A stretch of 64,000 nt of DNA from NCBI GenBank assembly GCA_964533945.1, contig CAZHPA010000001.1:62001-126000 (forward strand), read 5' to 3'. Source of the stretch: CAZHPA01 sp964533945. Its GTDB lineage: Bacteria > Bacillota > Clostridia > Lachnospirales > WRBF01. The notes below the pieces were generated by a model. That model searched no databases and was not told the DNA's origin. It saw only the letters and a list, made by a program, of their open reading frames with translations. The position numbers were made by a program, and so were the translations under genes. Of this stretch, positions 58,509 to 64,000 are shown piece after piece (positions within the stretch are counted from its first letter, which is position 1; the number at the start of each line of letters is the position of its first letter).

Positions 58509-59210
58509 ATGGATAAAAAGGTAGCTGTTGTAACTGGTTCAAGCAGTGGCATTGGTAATGCGATTTGCAAGGTTCTATTAAATAAAGATTATTATATTGT
58601 GGCTAATGGCAGAACGATAAATTCAGTTTTTAAGGAAACAGACCATTTGATACTTAATAATGGTGATATGCTAGAACCCCAAACATCTGAATTTTTATTA
58701 AATGATGCTTTAAACAAATGGGGTAAATGTGATGTAGTATGTGTTAATGCCGGAATTATTGAATCTAATGCAATTGAAAATATCAACATAGATGCAATGT
58801 GTGAAATGGTTAGGCTAAAGGTTGAAATGTCGTTTAGACTTATCTATACTTTCTTAAAATATTTTAAAAAAGTAGGAAAAGGTCATATTGTTATAATTTC
58901 TAGTGTTATGGGTACTAAAACTCGTGAAAACTCAGGTGCTTATGCTGGGTGTAACTATGCATTAGAGGCATTAGCTGAGTCGCTTAGAATGGAACTTTGT
59001 GATACAAATATAAAAATCACATGTATTGAGCCCGGTCTTGTTGAAACAGGATTACATAGAAATTGGGATATAAAACCTAAAGAATTACTTGGAATATCAA
59101 TGGCATTACAACCAATTGATATTGCCGAAGCAGTAATAGAAATACTTAATAAACCTGAACATATTAGAATTCCTAAATATATGATTTTGCCAAAAGGACA
59201 TAAAATCTGA
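58509..59210 (+). CDS. Short-chain dehydrogenase/reductase with altered catalytic Lys
   Basis: Protein of 233 aa. Cofactor motif VVTGSSSGIGNAI at the N-terminus, VCVNAGIIESN near 76, catalytic Ser in VIISSVMG near 128. The YxxxK position reads AYAGCNYALEAL, so Tyr is kept but Lys is Asn. The rest of the fold is regular (CIEPGLVETGL). Start ATG follows AAGGAG. It may be inactive, altered, or use another residue. Its 3' end runs into repeat module A. Confidence 0.85.
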   Translation: MDKKVAVVTGSSSGIGNAICKVLLNKDYYIVANGRTINSVFKETDHLILNNGDMLEPQTSEFLLNDALNKWGKCDVVCVNAGIIESNAIENINIDAMCEMVRLKVEMSFRLIYTFLKYFKKVGKGHIVIISSVMGTKTRENSGAYAGCNYALEALAESLRMELCDTNIKITCIEPGLVETGLHRNWDIKPKELLGISMALQPIDIAEAVIEILNKPEHIRIPKYMILPKGHKI

Positions 59211-59329
59211 TTGAATAAATAAATTGACACATGAGAAAATGAAAAATATTTCTGAATAAAATCCACCAAGTAAAATTAAGCGGCTTTCTTGCGTCCTAAC
59301 ATTGGGTTGTTGTCAAGTTATGACTAAGC
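59210..59329 (+). repeat. Intergenic 3' module, copy A
   Basis: It begins at ATTGAATAAATAA just at the SDR stop and ends with GTCCTAAC-16 nt-GTTATGAC (59293-59324) plus TAAG. The first 55 bases match copy B at 47 positions. Confidence 0.75.
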
Positions 59330-59390
59330 AAAAAGCTTAAAAGCTATTATCTTTTAATTAAATTTTATGCTATTTTTTAATGAACAAATT

Positions 59391-59442
59391 AATTGTTATC
59401 TTATAACTATTATTTAACTAATAATAGCAAAGATTATTTATA
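59391..59442 (+). repeat. Leader module (box A and box B) before the CPBP gene
   Basis: Box A AATTGTTATCTTATAACT (59391-59408) and box B GATTATTTATA (59432-59442); start-to-start distance 41 bp, the same as before the GNAT gene. Confidence 0.6.
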
Positions 59443-59462
59443 TTTTCGAGAAGGGTTATGAC

Positions 59463-60212
59463 ATGATAAAATTATATAAAAACAACGCCGTTTTGCATTC
59501 ACTTGTTTGGCTTGGGCTTTATTTACTAATTAACACAATAACAGGTAATGTTGCAAGTATTTTAGCGGTTAACGATTATCTCGTGAGTTGCATACCGAAT
59601 TTTATTTTGGCTTTTATTTGCTTTATTCATCTTTGTAAGAATAAAATATTAAGTGACATAGGTTTATTATGTAAGCCTAAAGAAAATGCAGGAAGTATGT
59701 TGTTTTACATTCCTCTGTTCGCTTTACCGTTACTGCCACTTCTATACGGAATTAATACCGCAATTAAGCCTTTTGATTTATTCGCAATATTTTTAATGTA
59801 CACAGGTGTTGGATTTATGGAGGAAATTATTTTTCGAGGATTCATGTTTAGGGCATTAACAAATCAATGGAACAGAGTTGTGGTTGTGGCATTCATAAGT
59901 TTTACATTTGCGATTGGACATATTGCAAGTATGGTGGCTATCGGTCAATCCGGTTTTGATACGATATTGCAAATTATTAACGCTTTGGTTGTAGGCTTTA
60001 TGTTTATGACGGTTATGCTTGCATCTAAAAATCTTACAATATGTGTAATTGCTCATATTGCATATAATTTTATAGCTAACATTTCCTTAATGGGAAGCAC
60101 TAAAACAGCGATAATAATTATAAATGCTGTTATTACCATTTTATATTTTATTTATCTACTTTTCTATCGCAAAAATATAAAAGCATACTTTAATGGAACC
60201 ACCAGTATATAA
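59463..60212 (+). CDS. CPBP-family intramembrane metalloprotease (CAAX protease-like)
   Basis: Protein of 249 aa with about seven membrane segments. Motifs of the family: EEIIFRGFMFR (EExxxR, near residue 121), FAIGHIAS (His, near 157) and AHIAYNFIAN (HxxxN, near 198). Bacterial members may process peptides or serve in bacteriocin self-immunity. The ATG follows GAAGGG. It lies between repeat modules A and B, so it is one unit of the array. Confidence 0.88.
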   Translation: MIKLYKNNAVLHSLVWLGLYLLINTITGNVASILAVNDYLVSCIPNFILAFICFIHLCKNKILSDIGLLCKPKENAGSMLFYIPLFALPLLPLLYGINTAIKPFDLFAIFLMYTGVGFMEEIIFRGFMFRALTNQWNRVVVVAFISFTFAIGHIASMVAIGQSGFDTILQIINALVVGFMFMTVMLASKNLTICVIAHIAYNFIANISLMGSTKTAIIIINAVITILYFIYLLFYRKNIKAYFNGTTSI

Positions 60213-60235
60213 AGATGATAAGCATAATACTTACC

Positions 60236-60369
60236 ATTGAATTGATTAATTGTCACATAAGAAAACGAAGAATATTTCTGAAGAAAATCCGTTATGTAAA
60301 CCTTAGTGACTTTTATTGTCAAAAAATGCCATTAGCCCTAACATGAAGTGTCGTCAAGTTAGGGCTAAG
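60236..60369 (+). repeat. Intergenic 3' module, copy B
   Basis: It opens with ATTGAATTGATTAATTG and ends with perfect 11-bp arms TTAGCCCTAAC (60332-60342) and GTTAGGGCTAA (60358-60368) around a 15-nt loop. Confidence 0.78.
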
Positions 60370-60416
60370 TGAAATACATATTTAATTTTAATTTTACATA
60401 AAGAAGGATGTTAATA

Positions 60417-61004
60417 ATGAGTCTAATTATGATGTATATGAAATCAATTTTTTTAAATTTATTACCGTTTATACCCATCATTATTTTAATAAGAATAGTT
60501 GCAATTTTATTATTAAGAAAGGACGGAATTAAAACCACGATACACCATGAAATGGGAACCGCCTTTTTTATATATTTTATGATTGCTTTGTTTTCATTAA
60601 CGATTAATATTTCAGGGTTACTTAATTTTCTTGCATCGGGAATTAAAGGTTATAGTGATATAAATATAATTCCTTTTAGTGGAATAAAGATAATTCTGCA
60701 AAGCGGTGACATTGGTTATATATTTGTAAATATTTTAGGAAATATTCTTATCTTTAGCCCCACCGGTTTTTTGTTGCCTTTGTTGTGGAAGAAAACTAAG
60801 ACTATTACAGCAGTTGTTTTTATTGGCTTCATGATCTCTTTGCTTATCGAATGCATACAATTTTTTTCAAGTAGAGGCTCTGATGTTGATGATTTAATTT
60901 TAAATACTGTGGGCACATTTTTAGGTTATATAATATTTAGTTTGTTTTATAGAGTATTTCCTAAGTTTGCCGATAGATTTCTTATTAATAATACTTGTCA
61001 TTGA
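60417..61004 (+). CDS. VanZ-family membrane protein
   Basis: Protein of 195 aa with four to five membrane segments. Typical VanZ core: IPFSGIK near 82, NILIFSPTGFLLPLLW near 108, and ECIQFFSSRGSDVDDLILNTVGTFLGY near 145. VanZ gives low teicoplanin resistance in enterococci, but most homologues have no known role. ATG 60417 is chosen because AAGGA ends 9 nt upstream; the ATG at 60408 directly adjoins it. Its stop lies inside repeat module C. Confidence 0.86.
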   Translation: MSLIMMYMKSIFLNLLPFIPIIILIRIVAILLLRKDGIKTTIHHEMGTAFFIYFMIALFSLTINISGLLNFLASGIKGYSDINIIPFSGIKIILQSGDIGYIFVNILGNILIFSPTGFLLPLLWKKTKTITAVVFIGFMISLLIECIQFFSSRGSDVDDLILNTVGTFLGYIIFSLFYRVFPKFADRFLINNTCH

Positions 61005-61130
61005 ACCAATAAATTGTTGCATAAGAAAACAAAAATAATCCCAAAGTACAGCCGCCTTATAAAATTTTGGTGGCTGTACTGTCGAAAAATGTTTAGTCTG
61101 TCATTGGGGGGCTGTCAAGTTAGGACTAAG
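61000..61130 (+). repeat. Intergenic 3' module, copy C
   Basis: It opens with ATTGAACCAATAAATTG over the VanZ stop. It contains a 12-bp hairpin AGTACAGCCGCC/GGTGGCTGTACT (61045-61080) and ends with TTTAGTC...GTTAGGACTAAG. Confidence 0.75.
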
Positions 61131-61206
61131 TTTTTTCAACAAAGAGTTGGAAAAGTTATTGTATATTTGATTTAGCTGCAGTATACTTGTGTACAATGAA
61201 GAAAAT

Positions 61207-61258
61207 AATGATTATCCTGTAACTTTGAACAAGCGAACAAAAATAGAGATTATTTATA
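61207..61258 (+). repeat. Leader module (box A and box B) before the GNAT gene
   Basis: Box A AATGATTATCCTGTAACTT (61207-61225) and box B GATTATTTATA (61248-61258), start-to-start distance 41 bp. Confidence 0.6.
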
Positions 61259-61275
61259 AAACAGGAGGTAACATT

Positions 61276-61713
61276 GTGCTTATTTCATTTGCGCAACAAC
61301 AAGATTTAGACAGTTGGATGGACTTGCTACACCTTGTAAAGGATAATTTTCCTGGGTTGGATATGAGAGAATATAAAATTGCTCTGATGGAGTATATCCA
61401 TAATGAACAGGCACTGATAGCTAAAACAGAAGACACTTTAGTAGGTGCATTAGCCTTCTCACGCAGTACTGGTGAATTGTATTTTTTAGCTGTGCATCCC
61501 CTATATCGCAAAAATGGGATTGCGAAATCACTTATTTCAAAATTAATTTCTCAATTCCCGCTAGGAACAAGATTAAGTGTTATAACTTATCGTGAGGGAG
61601 ACCAACAAGGTGTTGCTGCAAGAAAACTATATCAAAGTATGGGCTTTCAATACGGGAAACTTTTGACCGTTTTTGACTACCCATGTCAAGAGCTGTATTA
61701 CATAACAAAATGA
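61276..61713 (+). CDS. GNAT-family N-acetyltransferase
   Basis: Protein of 145 aa. GNAT motif A is LYFLAVHPLYRKNGIAKSLISKLI near residue 76 (the pyrophosphate loop RKNGIA). The C-terminal part QGVAARKLYQSMGFQYG is motif B. Start GTG 61276 has AGGAGGT 7 nt upstream; an upstream open frame from 61189 covers the repeat module instead. The substrate cannot be predicted. Confidence 0.87.
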   Translation: MLISFAQQQDLDSWMDLLHLVKDNFPGLDMREYKIALMEYIHNEQALIAKTEDTLVGALAFSRSTGELYFLAVHPLYRKNGIAKSLISKLISQFPLGTRLSVITYREGDQQGVAARKLYQSMGFQYGKLLTVFDYPCQELYYITK

Positions 61714-61777
61714 GCATAATATTTGCTTTTAGAAAGATTTTATCTGAATTAGAAAATCATTACAATCCAGAAGTTAT

Positions 61778-61811
61778 AAAAAAGCCCTCACTTAATTTTG
61801 ATGGCTTTTTT
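61778..61811. terminator. Bidirectional terminator after GNAT
   Basis: Stem AAAAAAGCCCTCA / TGATGGCTTTTTT with one mismatch and an 8-nt loop, between convergent genes. Confidence 0.88.
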
Positions 61812-61847
61812 GTCGAAAAATGTTTTAGTTTATCACTGACACAAGGG
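61811..61847 (+). repeat. Intergenic 3' module, partial copy D
   Basis: TGTCGAAAAATGTTTTAGT matches copy C (CTGTCGAAAAATG-TTTAGT at 61080-61097) directly after a hairpin in both; the end portion has decayed. Confidence 0.6.
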
Positions 61848-61871
61848 TACCTTAAAATTATGCAAAGGCAA

Positions 61872-62600
61872 TTAATACCCGCCATCAACCCCTATAATTT
61901 GCCCTGTTAAATAGCTTGCGTTTTCACAAGCTAGAAAATATACAACATCTGCAACTTCACTACATAACCCAAATCTACCCATAGGTATTTTTTGGGTAAG
62001 TTCTTCTTTTTCTTCCACTGTTAAAAAGTCATTCATTTCCGTGTTAATAACGCCGCAAGCAACGGCGTTTATTGTTATACCACATGGTGCTAATTCTTTT
62101 GCTAAAGCTTTTGTAAAGCTATTAACTGCCCCTTTTGTTGCGGAATACACAACTTCACAGGAAGCGCCGCTGTTTCCCCAAATAGATGAAATATTTATAA
62201 TAGAACCACTTTTTTTATTAATCATAGAAGGTATTGCAACATGGCAGCAATTTATTACAGAATTTAAATTAACGTCAATTAGCTTCCGCCAATCGCATTC
62301 AAGCATTTCATCAAACAGCCCTATATAGCTAACTGCGGCATTATTTATCAAAACATCAACATCACCGAAATTTCCTCTTATTTGCTCAAACATAAGTTTA
62401 ACATCTTTATATATAGAAACATCACATTTTATTGGCATTACATTTTTATTTATATTTTTTAACTCATCAGCTAATTCAAACATTAGGCGTTCATTTGTTT
62501 TACAATTTAATACAACGTTATAGTCTTCTTTTGCAAATTTAAGTGCTATTGCTTTTCCAATTCCTCTTGACGAACCTGTTATTAATGCTGTTTTTTGCAT
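61872..62600 (-). CDS. SDR family oxidoreductase, FabG/YmfI-like
   Basis: Protein of 242 aa. TALITGSSRGIGKAIAL at the N-terminus; NNAAVSYIG near 87; catalytic Ser in INISSIWG and intact YSATKGAVNSF (YxxxK); end GQIIGVDGGY. A 3-oxoacyl-ACP reductase or the EF-P 5-aminopentanone reductase type (YmfI) are both plausible. ATG overlaps the nfo 3' end by 19 bp. Confidence 0.88.
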   Translation of the reverse strand: MQKTALITGSSRGIGKAIALKFAKEDYNVVLNCKTNERLMFELADELKNINKNVMPIKCDVSIYKDVKLMFEQIRGNFGDVDVLINNAAVSYIGLFDEMLECDWRKLIDVNLNSVINCCHVAIPSMINKKSGSIINISSIWGNSGASCEVVYSATKGAVNSFTKALAKELAPCGITINAVACGVINTEMNDFLTVEEKEELTQKIPMGRFGLCSEVADVVYFLACENASYLTGQIIGVDGGY

Positions 62601-63424
62601 TTTAACATTTTTATCTCCTTTTTATAAAATTCGCCTCCGTTTGGCGTTTCCAAAATTAACAGCTTACCTTTTGCATATTTTGAATGAACAATATTATAAA
62701 TTACATCAAAGCCTATGCGATCGTTTACAGCACCAATGTTTGCGTGCCTATCTTTTTTAGAACCTCTTTCATTCATAGAGCCGTTAATATGAAATACTTT
62801 TAAATATTCAAGCCCAATTATGCTATTAAACTGTTCCATAACCTGCTCAAAATTTTCAACTATATTATATCCGCTATCGTGAACATGACAAGTATCAAAG
62901 CAAACACCGATTTTTTCTTTGTTATCAACCTTGTCTATTATAGCTTTTAATTCTTCAAAACATCTTCCAATTTCCGTTCCTTTACCCGACATTGTTTCAA
63001 GACAAACTACTATATCTAAGTTTTTATTTTCTAAAAGAACGCTATTTAGCCCATCTGCTATTCTATCTATTCCAAATTGTAAGTCTTTTTCTGTATATGC
63101 TCCCGGATGCAAAACAATATATTTAGCGCCTAATGCGGCGGCTCGCTTTATTTCTTTTGAAAGGAACTGCTTAGAAAATTCGTATTTGTCATCTTTGTAT
63201 GTGGCAAGGTTAATAATATATCCTGCATGAACAACAAATTCATCTATTCCGGCTTTCTCCATAACTTTTCTACCTTCTAAAATCTGCATATCGGCGATTG
63301 GTTTTCTTATTGAATTTTGAGGTGCGCCTGTGCAAATCATAAACGTATCGGCATTATATGAAGCAGCTTCTTCGGCAGCTCCTAAAAGCCCGTTTGCTAT
63401 AGAAACATTTGAACCTATTTTCAT
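62582..63424 (-). CDS. nfo: Deoxyribonuclease IV (apurinic endonuclease)
   Basis: Protein of 280 aa of the Nfo/EndoIV TIM-barrel family. MKIGSNVSIANGLLGAAEEA at the N-terminus, VVHAGYIINLA near 63, YIVLHPGAY near 106, CLETMSGKGTEIG near 143, CFDTCHVHDSGYN near 177, and KVFHINGSMNERGSKKDRHANIG near 212 carry the three-zinc ligands. It cleaves abasic sites in DNA. First gene of a unit with the SDR gene. Confidence 0.94.
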   Translation of the reverse strand: MKIGSNVSIANGLLGAAEEAASYNADTFMICTGAPQNSIRKPIADMQILEGRKVMEKAGIDEFVVHAGYIINLATYKDDKYEFSKQFLSKEIKRAAALGAKYIVLHPGAYTEKDLQFGIDRIADGLNSVLLENKNLDIVVCLETMSGKGTEIGRCFEELKAIIDKVDNKEKIGVCFDTCHVHDSGYNIVENFEQVMEQFNSIIGLEYLKVFHINGSMNERGSKKDRHANIGAVNDRIGFDVIYNIVHSKYAKGKLLILETPNGGEFYKKEIKMLKCKKQH

Positions 63425-63545
63425 TAAATTTTACTTCCTTTTCTATGAATATACTTTAATTTTTTATGACTTTGTGATATACTGAAGTTTAATGTTATTA
63501 TACTAACATAAGTTTTAAGTATTTTCAACGCAAGGGGGGATTTTT

Positions 63546-64000
63546 TTGACAGAAAACAAAAAGTACATGAAAATACTACTGCATCTTGCTATGCCAATAA
63601 TTTTTTCAGACCTTTTATACTCTTCGGTCAACTTAGTTGATAACATTATGATTGGAAGCCTTGGCATAAACGAAATAACAGCGGTTGGGCTTGCTAATCA
63701 AATATTTTTTGTGTTTTTTGTAACGCTTTTTGGCATTTGCAGTGGTGCTTCTATTTTTATGGGGCAGTTTTGGGGCAAAAAAGATACACTAGGCATACAA
63801 AAAACAATGGGCATATGCCTTTTGGGCTGTCTTTTTGTTGCATTGTGCTTTAGTCTTTTTACATTTTTAAAACCCGAATTGTTAATGCGCATATATTCTA
63901 GTGACGAACAAGTTTTAAAGCTTTCGACTAAATATTTACGCACAATTTCTGCTGCATACTTTTTGCTTGCTTTTACGTTAACAATAAATTTTTCTTTGCG
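63546..64000 (+). CDS. MATE-family efflux transporter, partial at window end
   Basis: The N-terminal 151 residues are present. TTG 63546 follows AAGGGGGGA by 5 nt; the frame is open to the window end. The sequence MKILLHLAMPIIFSDLLYSSVNLVDNIMIGSLG, then ITAVGLANQIFFVFF and GASIFMGQFWGKKD, is the start of a MATE (multidrug and toxic compound extrusion) protein with at least three membrane segments. The rest lies outside, so completeness cannot be judged. Confidence 0.88.
   Translation, partial: MTENKKYMKILLHLAMPIIFSDLLYSSVNLVDNIMIGSLGINEITAVGLANQIFFVFFVTLFGICSGASIFMGQFWGKKDTLGIQKTMGICLLGCLFVALCFSLFTFLKPELLMRIYSSDEQVLKLSTKYLRTISAAYFLLAFTLTINFSL

Noticed and set aside
59293..61130. Calling the module dyads true integron attC sites
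   Set aside because: The core GTTAGGRC only partly fits GTTRRRY, the arms are just 15-16 nt apart, there are no visible separate L and R boxes, and no integrase is in the window. Kept only as an analogy in the findings.

Overview
The window looks like a chromosomal segment of a low-GC, spore-forming, anaerobic member of the Clostridia. Reasons: AT-rich codon use, frequent GTG/TTG starts behind strong purine-rich ribosome binding sites, spmA/spmB, an AbrB/SpoVT-type regulator, Rrf2-led nifS/iscU/mnmA, many ferredoxin-type proteins, a tungsten/molybdenum aldehyde:ferredoxin oxidoreductase and a probable Re-citrate synthase. I cannot name the species. No rRNA, tRNA, CRISPR array, transposase or prophage was recognised.

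Layout. 1-6.8 kb: pduL, then an eight-gene redox operon (four-cluster ferredoxin, AOR, MoaD/ThiS-like protein, and a five-gene HcnABC / amine-dehydrogenase-like flavoprotein set). 6.8-11.5 kb: spmA-spmB, an AbrB-like regulator, an Asn-rich repeat protein, a FliL-like protein and a CNNM/CorC transporter-like protein. 11.7-16.6 kb: Re-citrate synthase, aconitase and isocitrate dehydrogenase (the 2-oxoglutarate branch), then a small exported protein. 16.7-20.2 kb: serC-serA-DUF1015. 20.3-25.4 kb: a 54-residue protein, a GalE-like epimerase with an altered active site, rpsU with a leader of about 250 nt, and iscR-nifS-iscU-mnmA. 25.6-29.4 kb: ftsQ, ftsZ, dacF and a small protein. 29.5-37.7 kb (minus strand): mutS-miaA-hfq and a PLP enzyme, ylbF, a pseudouridine synthase and a DUF4097 protein. 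37.9-50.8 kb (plus strand): CobD-like enzyme, YdcF, an M1 peptidase, a flavodoxin-like/SCP2 fusion, an AEC permease, a chemoreceptor, aminotransferase-ddl, murI and glmM. 51-52.9 kb: an accessory pair (secreted protein, WD40 protein). 53-56.3 kb (minus strand): ECF sigma, anti-sigma, tsaD and rnz. 56.4-61.9 kb: a DUF362 protein, then a row of unrelated single genes separated by homologous intergenic modules. 61.9-64 kb: an SDR and nfo (minus strand), and the start of a MATE transporter.

Most of the window is housekeeping. The parts most worth a second look are: (1) the array at 57.5-61.9 kb, where methyltransferase, SDR, CPBP protease, VanZ and GNAT genes share repeated 5' and 3' intergenic modules, as in a gene-cassette array; (2) the joined AOR and amine-dehydrogenase operon; (3) the long rpsU leader; (4) duplicated 3' gene ends after the stop codons of ftsZ, dacF and the AEC permease; (5) a hairpin lying between the ribosome binding site and the start codon of the chemoreceptor gene; (6) two Rossmann enzymes with substituted catalytic residues.
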